Below are positions 32,589 to 41,258 of a stretch of DNA of 64,000 nucleotides, one piece after another. The DNA is taken from NCBI RefSeq assembly GCF_026107375.2, contig NZ_JAPCIA010000001.1, positions 124,001 through 188,000 of the forward strand, given 5' to 3'. The number at the start of each line of letters is the position of its first letter. Positions within the stretch are counted from its first letter, which is position 1. The notes beneath the pieces were generated by a model. That model did no database searches. It saw only the letters and a program-made list of their open reading frames with translations, and was not told the origin of the DNA. The stretch comes from Sphingomonas sp. BT-65 (GTDB taxonomy: Bacteria > Pseudomonadota > Alphaproteobacteria > Sphingomonadales > Sphingomonadaceae). Position numbers and translations under genes: made by a program.

Positions 32589-35500
32589 ATGCGCTTCAGT
32601 CATTTCTTCATCCGCCGCCCGATCTTCGCGGGCGTGATCGCGATCCTCATCACGATCATCGGCGCCTTCGCCTATTTCGGGCTGCCGGTATCGCAATTCC
32701 CCGCCGTGGTTCCGCCGACGGTGACGGTCGCCGCCAACTATCCCGGCGCCTCGGCCGAGACCGTTGCGGACACCGTTGCCGCGCCGATCGAGCAGCAGAT
32801 CAACGGCGTCGACAACATGCTCTACCAGTCATCGCAATCGACCGGCGACGGACGCGTGACGATCACCGTCACCTTCAAGCTCGGCACCGATCTCGATACC
32901 GCGCAGGTGCTGGTGCAGAACCGCGTCGCGCTCGCCGAGCCGAGCCTGCCCGAGGAAGTCCGGCGGCAGGGCGTGGTGGTGCGCAAGACCTCGCCCTCCT
33001 GGCTGATGGCGGTCAACGTCCTCTCGCCCGACGGCTCGCTCGATCGCGGCTATGTCTCCAACTATGCGCTGACCCAGATCAAGGACCGGCTGACCCGCGT
33101 CGACGGGATCGGCGACGTCCAGGTGTTCGGCGCGCGCGACTATGCGATGCGCGTGTGGATCGATCCCGGCCGCACCTCGGCGCTCGGCCTCACCGCCGGT
33201 GAGGTGGTCGCTGCGCTGCGCGCGCAGAACATCCAGGTCGCCGCCGGTACGGTCGGCCAGCCGCCGTTCGACACCGGCGCCGCGCAGCAGCTCAGCGTCG
33301 AGACGCAGGGCCGCTTCAAGACCGCCGACGAGTTCGCCGACATCATCGTCCGCACCGATCCCTCGGGCGCGATCACCCGCGTTCGCGATGTGGCGCGTGT
33401 CGAGCTCGGCGCCGAGGATTATGGCGTCAACGCCTATCTCTCGGGCCAGGACTCGATCATCATGGGCGTTACCCAACGTCCGGGCACCAATGCGCTCGCC
33501 GCGGCGGAGGGCGTCAAGGCGCAGCTTGCCGAGGCGGCGAAGAGCTTCCCCAAGGGGCTCGAATACCGGATCATCTGGAACCCGACCGAGTTCATCAGCG
33601 AATCGATGAACGCGGTGGCCGAGACGCTGCTCGAGGCCGTGCTGCTCGTCGTGCTCGTCATCCTCGTCTTCCTGCAGAGCTGGCGCGCCGCGATCATCCC
33701 GATCGTCGCCATCCCGGTGTCGCTGATCGGCGCCTTCGCGGTGCTGGCGGCGCTGGGCTATTCGCTCAACACGCTGTCGATGTTCGGCCTCGTGCTGGCG
33801 ATCGGCATCGTCGTCGACGACGCGATCGTCGTGGTCGAGAATGTCGAGCGCAACCTCGAGCATGGCCTGTCTCCGCGTGAGGCGGCGCACAAGTCGATGG
33901 ACGAGGTGTCGGCGGCGCTGGTCGCGATCGTGCTGGTGCTGTGCGCCGTGTTCGTGCCGACCACCTTCCTCACCGGCATCACCGGCGAGTTCTATCGCCA
34001 GTTCGCGGTGACCATCTCCGCCGCGACGATCATCTCGCTGATCCTCTCCCTCACTTTGTCGCCCGCGCTCGCCGCGCTTTTGCTCCGCCCCAAGGCGGCC
34101 GAAGCGCCGGCAAGCGGCTGGCGGCGCTGGGCGTGGCGCGCGGGCGACTGGTTCAACCGCAACTTCGATCGCCTCGGCGACTGGTACGCTGGCATCACCC
34201 GGCGCTTCGCCTCGGCGCCCAAGCGGATGTTCGCGACCTATGGCGGCCTCGTGGTCGCTACCGGGCTGATCTTCACCGCGACCCCGGCCGGGTTCATTCC
34301 CGCGCAGGATCAGGGCTATGCGCTCGCCGCGATCCAGCTGCCCCCGGGCAGCTCGATCGAGGAGACCGACCGTGTGCTCAAAAAGGCAGTGAAGAAGCTG
34401 CTCGCGGTGCCCGGCACCGAAGCGGCGGTGATGTTCTCGGGCTTCGACGGCGCGTCGAGCACCCAGGCGTCCAATGCCGCCGCGGCTTATGTCACCTTCA
34501 AGCCGTTCGAGGAGCGCGCCGGGACCGACCGGACCGAGCTCAACATCGAGAACGACATGCGCGCGGCGCTCGCCGACATGAACGAAGCGTTCGTCTTCGT
34601 CATCCCGCCGCCCGTCATCCAGGGCGTCGGCAATGGCGGCGGTTATCGCATGATGGTGCAGGACCGCAGCGATGCCGGCTACCAGGCGCTCGAACAGGCG
34701 GCTGGCGGCGTGATCGGCGAGGCGCACAAGAGCAAGGAGCTCGCCAACGTCTTCACGCTCTACAACACCGCGACGCCGCGCATCTACGCGAACATCGACC
34801 GCGCCAAGTCCGACATGCTCGGCGTGCCCGCGAGCCGCGTGTTCGAGGCGATGCAGGTCTATCTCGGTTCGTCCTACGTCAACGACTTCAACCTGCTCGG
34901 CCGCACCTTCCGCGTGACCGCGCAGGCGGATGCGCAGTTCCGCGACGATCCGGCCGATATCGCTCAGCTCAAGACGCGTTCCAACGGGGGCGGGATGGTG
35001 CCGATCGGCGCGGTCGCGACCTTCGAGGACCGCACTGGGCCGTATCGCGTGACCCGCTTCAACCTCTTCCCCGCGGTCGAGGTCGATGGCGACACCGCGC
35101 CGGGCTACTCGACCGGCCAGGCGCTGGCGCGGATGGAGGTGATCGCCAAGAACCTGCCGCAGGGCTTCTCGGCGGAGTGGACCGATCTCGCCTTCCAGCA
35201 GAAGGCGGCGGGCAATGTCGCGGCGCTGATCTTCGCGCTGTCGGTGGTGTTCGTCTTCCTCGTGCTGGCGGCGCAGTTCGAAAGCCTGATGCTGCCGATC
35301 TCGATCATCCTGATCGTGCCGATGACGCTGCTGGCTGCGATGCTGGGCGTCAACTTCCGGGGGCTGGACAACAACATCCTGACCCAGATCGGCCTGATCG
35401 TGCTGATCGGCCTTGCCGCGAAGAACGCGATCCTGATCGTCGAATTCGCCAAGCAGGCCGAGGAACGCGGCGCCACCGCGCTGCAGGCGGCGGTCGAGGC

Positions 35501-35762
35501 GGCGCGGGTGCGGCTGCGGCCGATCCTGATGACCAGCTTCGCCTTCATCCTCGGCGTGCTGCCGCTGGTGACAGCGTCGGGCCCGGGCTGGGAGTTGCGT
35601 CAGGCGCTGGGCACCGCGGTGTTCTACGGGATGATCGGCGTCACCGCCTTCGGCCTCGTCTTCACCCCGACCTTCTACGTCGCGTGCCGCGCGCTCGCCG
35701 ACCGGATCAAGCGCCGCCCGCGCGGCGGCGCCCCGGTGGCCGAAGTGCAGCCCGCCGAGTGA
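32589..35762 (+). CDS. RND multidrug efflux transporter, inner-membrane pump
   Basis: A 1057-residue HAE-1 family pump (AcrB/MexF type). It has twelve expected membrane segments and two large periplasmic loops. The N-terminal FSHFFIRRPIFAGVIAILI is typical. Proton-relay acidic residues are in GIVVDDAIVVVENVERN, and the second half has LIVLIGLAAKNAILIVEFAK. It exports hydrophobic drugs or metabolites by proton antiport. The operon order (adaptor, pump, outer-membrane factor) and the TetR gene upstream are the usual arrangement. Confidence 0.97.
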   Translation: MRFSHFFIRRPIFAGVIAILITIIGAFAYFGLPVSQFPAVVPPTVTVAANYPGASAETVADTVAAPIEQQINGVDNMLYQSSQSTGDGRVTITVTFKLGTDLDTAQVLVQNRVALAEPSLPEEVRRQGVVVRKTSPSWLMAVNVLSPDGSLDRGYVSNYALTQIKDRLTRVDGIGDVQVFGARDYAMRVWIDPGRTSALGLTAGEVVAALRAQNIQVAAGTVGQPPFDTGAAQQLSVETQGRFKTADEFADIIVRTDPSGAITRVRDVARVELGAEDYGVNAYLSGQDSIIMGVTQRPGTNALAAAEGVKAQLAEAAKSFPKGLEYRIIWNPTEFISESMNAVAETLLEAVLLVVLVILVFLQSWRAAIIPIVAIPVSLIGAFAVLAALGYSLNTLSMFGLVLAIGIVVDDAIVVVENVERNLEHGLSPREAAHKSMDEVSAALVAIVLVLCAVFVPTTFLTGITGEFYRQFAVTISAATIISLILSLTLSPALAALLLRPKAAEAPASGWRRWAWRAGDWFNRNFDRLGDWYAGITRRFASAPKRMFATYGGLVVATGLIFTATPAGFIPAQDQGYALAAIQLPPGSSIEETDRVLKKAVKKLLAVPGTEAAVMFSGFDGASSTQASNAAAAYVTFKPFEERAGTDRTELNIENDMRAALADMNEAFVFVIPPPVIQGVGNGGGYRMMVQDRSDAGYQALEQAAGGVIGEAHKSKELANVFTLYNTATPRIYANIDRAKSDMLGVPASRVFEAMQVYLGSSYVNDFNLLGRTFRVTAQADAQFRDDPADIAQLKTRSNGGGMVPIGAVATFEDRTGPYRVTRFNLFPAVEVDGDTAPGYSTGQALARMEVIAKNLPQGFSAEWTDLAFQQKAAGNVAALIFALSVVFVFLVLAAQFESLMLPISIILIVPMTLLAAMLGVNFRGLDNNILTQIGLIVLIGLAAKNAILIVEFAKQAEERGATALQAAVEAARVRLRPILMTSFAFILGVLPLVTASGPGWELRQALGTAVFYGMIGVTAFGLVFTPTFYVACRALADRIKRRPRGGAPVAEVQPAE

Positions 35763-35785
35763 ACCTGAACCGAAAGGAGCAAGCC

Positions 35786-37201
35786 ATGCTTCGCAATCTG
35801 ATGACCGCCGCCTCCGCGCTGGCGCTCGCCGCCTGCGCCACCGGCCCCGACTATGCCGCCCCCCAGACGCCCTCCGCCGCGGCGGGCAAGTTCATCGCCG
35901 CGACCAGCCCTGCGGTCGACCCGCTCGCGCCGGTGCAGGGCGACTGGTGGCGGCTCTACGACGACGCCGTGCTCGACCAGCTGATCGCTGATGCACTCGC
36001 CGCCAACACCGACGTTCGCGTCGCGGTCGCCCGGCTTGCCCGGACTCGCGCCGCGCTGCGCGAGGTGCGCACCGACCGGCTGCCTGAGGTCGGCGTCGGG
36101 GCAGGGGCCAATTATGGCCGGCTGCCCGAGAGCCAGCGCGGCGCCGGCGCGCCACGCGAGGATTGGTCGATCGATGCCGGGCTCGAGGTGAGCTATGAGG
36201 TCGACCTCGCCGGGCGCGTCACGCGCGGGATCGAGGCGGCGCGCGGCGATGTCGGCGCGGCTGAGGCTGATGTCGAGGCGGTCCGCGTGAGCGTCGCCGC
36301 GGAGACCGCGCGCGCCTATGCCGATGCCGCGGCCTCGGCCGAGCGGATCGCGGTCGCCGAACGGATCGTGGCGCTGCTCGACCGCTCGCTCACCGTGACC
36401 GAACGGCGGCGCGAGGTTGGCCTCACCACCGGGCTCGACACCGCCCGCATCGCCACGCTGCGCAACCAGCGCCAGGCCGAGATCCCGGCGCTGGCGGCAG
36501 AGCGCGACGCGGCGCTGTTCCGCCTCGCCACGCTCACCGGCCGCGCGCCTGCCGACTTGCCGCAAATCGCGCGCGAGCGCGTGGCGACGCTGCGGCTCGA
36601 CCAGCCGATCCCGGTTGGCGACGGCGCGCAGCTGCTCGCCCGCCGCCCCGACATTCGCGCGGCCGAGCGCCGCCTCGCCGCGGCTACTGCGCGGATCGGC
36701 GTCGCCACCGCGGACCTCTATCCCCGTATCACCCTCGGTGGCTCGATCGGCTCGACCGGGCCGAATATCGGCGACGTGTTCGGCGGCGGGCCGCTGCGTT
36801 GGCTGCTCGGCTCGCTGATCAACTGGTCGTTCACCGATCAGGCGCGCGGCCGTGCCCGCATCGCCGGGGCGGAGGCAGACACCCAGGCCGCGCTCGCCGA
36901 GTTCGACGGCACCGTGCTGCGTTCACTGCAGGAGACCGAGACCGCGCTCTCGGCCTATGGCCGCGCGCTCGACCGGCGCATCGCGCTCAAGGCCGCGCGC
37001 GACGCCGCCGAGCGTGCCGCGCGCATCGTCCGCGCGCAGCAGCGCGAGGGGCAGGTCGACAGCCTCGCCCTGCTCGACGCCGAGCGCACCTTCGCCGAGG
37101 CGGAGGCGCAACTCGCGGCGATCGATGCGGGTATCGCCGACGCACAGATCGATCTGTTCAAGGCGCTGGGCGGCGGCTGGGGAGAGCGGGCGGCAGGCTG
37201 A
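35786..37201 (+). CDS. Outer-membrane efflux lipoprotein, NodT/OprM family
   Basis: A 471-residue TolC-like channel. The lipoprotein signal ends in LALAACATG, with Cys about residue 19. ARRPDIRAAERRLAAATARIG is the diagnostic NodT-family stretch, and two long helical repeats are visible by their Ala/Glu/Arg-rich pattern. It completes the tripartite pump. Start ATG 35786 follows AAAGGAG, 23 bases after the pump stop; the longer open frame upstream is a shadow of the pump gene. Confidence 0.95.
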   Translation: MLRNLMTAASALALAACATGPDYAAPQTPSAAAGKFIAATSPAVDPLAPVQGDWWRLYDDAVLDQLIADALAANTDVRVAVARLARTRAALREVRTDRLPEVGVGAGANYGRLPESQRGAGAPREDWSIDAGLEVSYEVDLAGRVTRGIEAARGDVGAAEADVEAVRVSVAAETARAYADAAASAERIAVAERIVALLDRSLTVTERRREVGLTTGLDTARIATLRNQRQAEIPALAAERDAALFRLATLTGRAPADLPQIARERVATLRLDQPIPVGDGAQLLARRPDIRAAERRLAAATARIGVATADLYPRITLGGSIGSTGPNIGDVFGGGPLRWLLGSLINWSFTDQARGRARIAGAEADTQAALAEFDGTVLRSLQETETALSAYGRALDRRIALKAARDAAERAARIVRAQQREGQVDSLALLDAERTFAEAEAQLAAIDAGIADAQIDLFKALGGGWGERAAG

Positions 37202-37370
37202 GAGGGCGGTGCATTACAGCGACGGCCTGCGCGGGTTGCAGATCGCGGCGCGGTTGGATTCGCTTTCGGGCGCGGACGCGGCGGTGAGCGCATGGGACGG
37301 GCTCGGCCCGCAGAGCTCGAGCACGACCGCCATGGCAAAGCTGGTTTTTGTCCGCCACAAGGAAAGCTGT

Positions 37371-37399
37371 TTGCCAAATTCCCATTAGACAAGTATGTA
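37371..37399 (+). promoter_or_regulatory. Sigma-70-type promoter candidate for the organosulfur island
   Basis: TTGCCA at 37371-37376 and TATGTA at 37394-37399 are 17 bases apart in an AT-rich patch that stands out from the GC-rich surroundings. It lies about 160 bases upstream of the leader ORF. Confidence 0.45.
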
Positions 37400-37561
37400 T
37401 TGAGTCCACGGCGCTGGTCACGCCGTGCGGCGCTTCGTCGCCGACCCCCGACCCGCGGTTTTTGACGGAATGCAGATTGCGCCGCGTCACCAATTGCTAA
37501 AGCGCACGGTGTTGCCGATGGAGCCCGGCGGCCTCGTGTTTCCGAGTTGAAAGGAACGACG

Positions 37562-37630
37562 ATGAGCCAGTGTATCTCCTCCGCAGCCCCGCCACGGCCT
37601 TTGGGCCGGATTCGTTCAGCGCACGGCTGA
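37562..37630 (+). CDS. 22-residue leader ORF with early Cys codon
   Basis: The frame begins MSQCISSAAPPRP and ends IRSAHG. AAAGGAACG stands a good distance before the ATG. A hairpin follows the stop. Leader peptides that contain Cys codons are known to control sulfur genes in several bacteria by ribosome stalling, and this one heads an organosulfur operon. Translation and function are inferred. Confidence 0.4.
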   Translation: MSQCISSAAPPRPLGRIRSAHG

Positions 37631-37650
37631 TCCCACCCGACATCTGCAAC

Positions 37651-37679
37651 TGACCGCCGCGGGCTGACGCTCGCGGTCA
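37651..37679 (+). other. Hairpin after the leader ORF
   Basis: TGACCGC (37651-37657) pairs with GCGGTCA (37673-37679), with an inner GC-rich loop that could pair further. It begins 20 bases after the leader stop, the position expected of an attenuation structure. No clear U-run follows. Confidence 0.4.
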
Positions 37680-37772
37680 CCGATCTGCGCGCCGTTCGGG
37701 CGCGACGGACGGCGGCGCTTGGCGCGCTTCCGGACGCGGCGGTCGCTTGCCCAATTGAGCAGGAAATTCCCC

Positions 37773-38819
37773 ATGACCGCTGCGATCACGGATCTTTGGT
37801 ACACACGCTGCCCGGTGCCCACCGGGCTCGGCATCGCCGTCCAGCTCGGCTGGTTTGCCGACGAGTTCCGCGGCGACGGGATCGGCCTCAAGTCGATCCA
37901 GGAAACCGCCGACCTCAATGCCCGCGAAAGCCATTTCGATCACAGCCTTCCCAGCTCGTTCCGGCAGGGCGGCAACATCCCGGCGATCTGGGCGCGTTCG
38001 AAAGGCCGCGACACGCGGGTGATCGGCCTGTCCTGGACCGACGAGTTTCAGGCGATCCTCGCGCTGCCTGCGTCGGGCATCCGCGCCGCGCGCGATCTTG
38101 CCGGACGGCGGATCGGGCTGCCGGTCAATCCGATCTCGATCGACTTCAACCGTGCGACCGCGCTCAAGGGCTTCGCCAGCGCGCTCGAGCTCGAAGGCCT
38201 GACGCTCGCCGATGTCGAGCGGATCGACACGGTCAGCGCCGATCCCGCGGGCAGCGGCACCGAAGGCATCGCCACCGGCGAGCGCACCCGTGCGCGCACC
38301 CGCCACGGCTATCGCGCCGAAGTGCTGGCGCTGGTGCGCGGCGAGGTCGATGCGATCTACGTCAAGGGCGCGCTGGGGCTCGAGACGGCACGGCTGGCGG
38401 GGGCGCATATCGTCGCTTCGCTCGGCGACCATCCCGATCCCTGGGTGCGCGCTAACAACGGCACGCCGCGCACACTCACCGTCGACGCGGCGCTGATCGA
38501 ATCGCGTCCCGATCTGGTCGAGCGTTTCCTGGCGCGGGTGATCGCGGCGGGCGATTGGGCGCGCGCGCATCCCGACGAGACCATCGCCTATATCGCGCGC
38601 GAGACCGGATCGACCCCCGACTGGGTGCGCCGCGCCTATGGCGCCAACGCGCCCGCCAGCCTCGGCACCTTCCTCAATGACGAGGCCGCCGGCGCGCTCG
38701 GCCGGTACAAGGATTTCCTGTTCGAACACGGCTTCCTCGCCAGTGATTTCGACATCGCCGCGTGGATCGATCCCGCACCCTTCGCAGCGGTCGCCGGCCG
38801 CGCGCGCCAGGCGGCCTGA
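37773..38819 (+). CDS. DszB-like sulfinate desulfinase (first copy)
   Basis: A 348-residue protein of the SsuA/NMT1 bilobal fold that has no signal peptide, so it should be cytoplasmic. It resembles 2'-hydroxybiphenyl-2-sulfinate desulfinase (DszB of Rhodococcus), which releases sulfite. Catalytic Cys27 of DszB sits in NCPVP; here Cys13 sits in TRCPVP. DszB His60 and Arg70 lie in HF-x4-P-x3-R-x-GG-x-IP; here HFDHSLPSSFRQGGNIP gives His54 and Arg64 with identical spacing. GRRIGLP and the VDAIYVKG region also match. Automatic pipelines would probably call it a binding protein. It heads the organosulfur operon; its substrate is unknown. Confidence 0.75.
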   Translation: MTAAITDLWYTRCPVPTGLGIAVQLGWFADEFRGDGIGLKSIQETADLNARESHFDHSLPSSFRQGGNIPAIWARSKGRDTRVIGLSWTDEFQAILALPASGIRAARDLAGRRIGLPVNPISIDFNRATALKGFASALELEGLTLADVERIDTVSADPAGSGTEGIATGERTRARTRHGYRAEVLALVRGEVDAIYVKGALGLETARLAGAHIVASLGDHPDPWVRANNGTPRTLTVDAALIESRPDLVERFLARVIAAGDWARAHPDETIAYIARETGSTPDWVRRAYGANAPASLGTFLNDEAAGALGRYKDFLFEHGFLASDFDIAAWIDPAPFAAVAGRARQAA

Positions 38820-38881
38820 GCGCCCAACCCACAACTATCACCAGACGCAGGCCCGTGAGGCCGCGCAGGGGGGAATTAAGC

Positions 38882-41227
38882 GTGAAGTTTAAGTCTGAAC
38901 ATCGCACACGAAAGAAGACGGCCTGGCTGGTCGCGGCATCGCTCGCCGCGCTGGTCCCGGCAGCACATGCCGAAGAGGGCGAGGCGAGGGGAGACACTGC
39001 CGCGGCCGACCCCGCAGACGACGCCGCCGACCCGGTCGAGATCGTCGTCACCGCGGGCAAGCGCGAACAGTCGATTCAGGACGTCCCCACCGCGATCACC
39101 GCGCTGGGCGAAGACGTGTTCACGCTGCGGGGCGTCGGCCGCTCGGCGAGCGAAGTGCTCGCGCTCGTCCCCAACGCCTCGGCCGGGACTCAGCAGCATG
39201 GCCGGCCGCGCTGGTGGATCCGCGGCGTCGGCGCCGGGCAGCAGCAGATCGACCTCGCCAACCCGGTCGGCTTCTATCTCGACGAGGTCTATATCAGCAA
39301 CGCCAGCGCCACCGGCCTGCCGCTGTTCGATCTCGAGCGTGTCGAGGTGCTGCGCGGGCCGCAGGGCACGCTCTGGGGCAAGAACACCACCGGCGGCGCG
39401 ATCGCGGTGGTGACCAAGAAGCCGAGCTTCTCGCCGACCGGCAACGAGAATTACGTCAAGCTCGACTATGGCAGCTATGACGACAAGATCGTCCAGGCCG
39501 GCGTGGGCTTCGTCATCGCGCCCGACGCGCTCGCCGCGCGCATCTCCGGCCATATCGAGAACCGCGATGGCCGCTACACCAACCTGTTCACCGGCGACAA
39601 GGACAACGCCGTCGAGGACAGCGTCATTCGCGGCCAGTTGCTGGCGCGGGCAGGCGGCAATTTCGAGGCGCTGCTCGGCGTCCATTACCGCAAGTACAAG
39701 ACGACCGGCGGCTATTGGACGATCGGCAGCTATCGCGCCGACGGCATCTATCGCAACGGCTATGCCCCGCCGACCGACCGCGACGCGGTCAACACCAATG
39801 CCGACGAATTCAGCGACACCGAGCAATATGGCGGGTCATTGAAGCTCGATTGGGATTTCGGCGCGGCGACCCTCACCTCGATCACCGGCTATGAGCGCTA
39901 CGAGGTCACCTCGGGCGGCGACAGCGACTATACCCCGCTCGAAATCGCGCGGAACCACACCGAAGCGCGCAGCGAGCAGTGGAGCCAGGAGCTGCGGCTC
40001 GCCTCGAACGGCTCGGGCCGGCTCAAATGGATCGTCGGCCTCTATTATTTCAATGAGAAGATCGATTCCGACGCTGCCACGGCAACGCTGCCTGACGGTA
40101 CCGTGCCCGCCCAGCCGGGCGACACCGCGCCGAACGCCTTTAGCCGCACGCTTTACGACCATCGCGCGGAAAGCGGCGCGGCGTTCGCGAATCTCGGCTA
40201 CGACTTCACCGATACGCTCAACCTGACGGTCGGCGCGCGCTTCACCCGCGAGACGAAGACGCTGGATTTCAGCCGTATCGCCAACGCCAGCGCGGCGGGC
40301 GCGACATGGAGCAATTATGCGCGCTGGTGGGACAGCTATACCGGTACCTTCGGCCCCGCCGGCACCGGCGGCAATTTCTCCGGCAGTCTCAAGCGGACAT
40401 GGGACAATTTCACCTATGACGTGACGCCGTCGTGGCGGATCGCGCCCGATCACCTGCTTTATTTCAAATATGCGCATGGCGTGAAATCAGGCGGCTTCAA
40501 CACCGCCGCGCAGGTGCTCGCAGCACTGCAGGTGGTGGAGCCCGAGAAGCTCGACGCGTTCGAGATCGGCTACAAGTCGAGCTGGTTCGACGGCGCGCTC
40601 ACCTTCAACGCCACCGCCTTCCACTATCAATACGACAATGTGCAGATCAACGTGGTCGGGCCGAACCCCGGCGCGGTCGCCGGCACCACCACGTCCTACC
40701 TCCAGAATGCCGAGGAAGCGCACGTCAACGGCGCCGAGTTCGAGCTGACTGCGCGGCCGGTGAAGGGCCTCGCGCTCAACGCCGCGCTCGGCCTGCTCGA
40801 CACCAAATATGACAAGCTCCAGGTGGTGAACGGCGGCGCCAACCTGTCCGGCGCGGAGTTCGTGCGCGCGCCGCATGTCACGCTCAACCTCGGCGCATCC
40901 TACGAGTTCGAGCTGGGCAGCTCAGGCAGCCTCCAGCTCGGCGCCGACGCGCGCTACCAGTCGCACCAATATTACTACATCACGCCGCAGGACCGGGTGA
41001 ACCGCTTCCTGCTCAACCAGCCCGGCTACACGCTGGCCAACGCGCGCGTCGCCTACACCACGCCCGACGACCGCTTCACCTTCACTGTCTACGTCAGCAA
41101 CCTGTTCGACGAGGCGTACCGCAACCACGCGCTGCCGCAGTTCAACGCGGCGAACGGCGTGAGCGGCGACACCATCCAATGGGGCGATCCGCGCACCTGG
41201 GGTGCCTCGCTCGTGGCGCGCTTCTGA
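38882..41227 (+). CDS. TonB-dependent receptor of the organosulfur island
   Basis: A 781-residue outer-membrane receptor. The start is GTG 38882 behind AGGGGGGA; the open frame continues upstream but as a shadow of the desulfinase gene. A signal peptide (ends near AHAEEG) precedes the TonB-box region EIVVTAGKREQSIQDVP and the plug (IRGVGAGQQQIDLANPVGFY, LRGPQGTLWGKNTTGG). The barrel ends WGASLVARF with the terminal Phe needed for assembly. It lies between the two desulfinase-like genes, so it probably imports the organosulfur compound they help to use. No carboxypeptidase-regulatory or STN domain is present. Confidence 0.93.
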   Translation: MKFKSEHRTRKKTAWLVAASLAALVPAAHAEEGEARGDTAAADPADDAADPVEIVVTAGKREQSIQDVPTAITALGEDVFTLRGVGRSASEVLALVPNASAGTQQHGRPRWWIRGVGAGQQQIDLANPVGFYLDEVYISNASATGLPLFDLERVEVLRGPQGTLWGKNTTGGAIAVVTKKPSFSPTGNENYVKLDYGSYDDKIVQAGVGFVIAPDALAARISGHIENRDGRYTNLFTGDKDNAVEDSVIRGQLLARAGGNFEALLGVHYRKYKTTGGYWTIGSYRADGIYRNGYAPPTDRDAVNTNADEFSDTEQYGGSLKLDWDFGAATLTSITGYERYEVTSGGDSDYTPLEIARNHTEARSEQWSQELRLASNGSGRLKWIVGLYYFNEKIDSDAATATLPDGTVPAQPGDTAPNAFSRTLYDHRAESGAAFANLGYDFTDTLNLTVGARFTRETKTLDFSRIANASAAGATWSNYARWWDSYTGTFGPAGTGGNFSGSLKRTWDNFTYDVTPSWRIAPDHLLYFKYAHGVKSGGFNTAAQVLAALQVVEPEKLDAFEIGYKSSWFDGALTFNATAFHYQYDNVQINVVGPNPGAVAGTTTSYLQNAEEAHVNGAEFELTARPVKGLALNAALGLLDTKYDKLQVVNGGANLSGAEFVRAPHVTLNLGASYEFELGSSGSLQLGADARYQSHQYYYITPQDRVNRFLLNQPGYTLANARVAYTTPDDRFTFTVYVSNLFDEAYRNHALPQFNAANGVSGDTIQWGDPRTWGASLVARF

Positions 41228-41258
41228 TGGCGCATTCCCTCAACTTCCGGAGGCTCGC

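Larger units (their letters stand above)
37202..37772 (+). other. Leader and promoter region of the organosulfur island
   Basis: 571 bases with no long gene. It contains a promoter candidate (37371-37399), a 22-residue leader ORF with an early Cys codon (37562-37630) and a 7-base hairpin (37651-37679) before the first desulfinase-like gene. The part nearest the efflux operon shows nothing recognisable. Confidence 0.5.

Noticed and set aside
32829..34727. 632-codon minus-strand frame
   Set aside because: Shadow of the RND pump gene; no signal, domain or ribosome-binding site.
37773..38819. Plain ABC substrate-binding protein call
   Set aside because: No signal peptide is present, and the Cys, His and Arg pattern of DszB is kept; a separate true binding protein is encoded at 42302.
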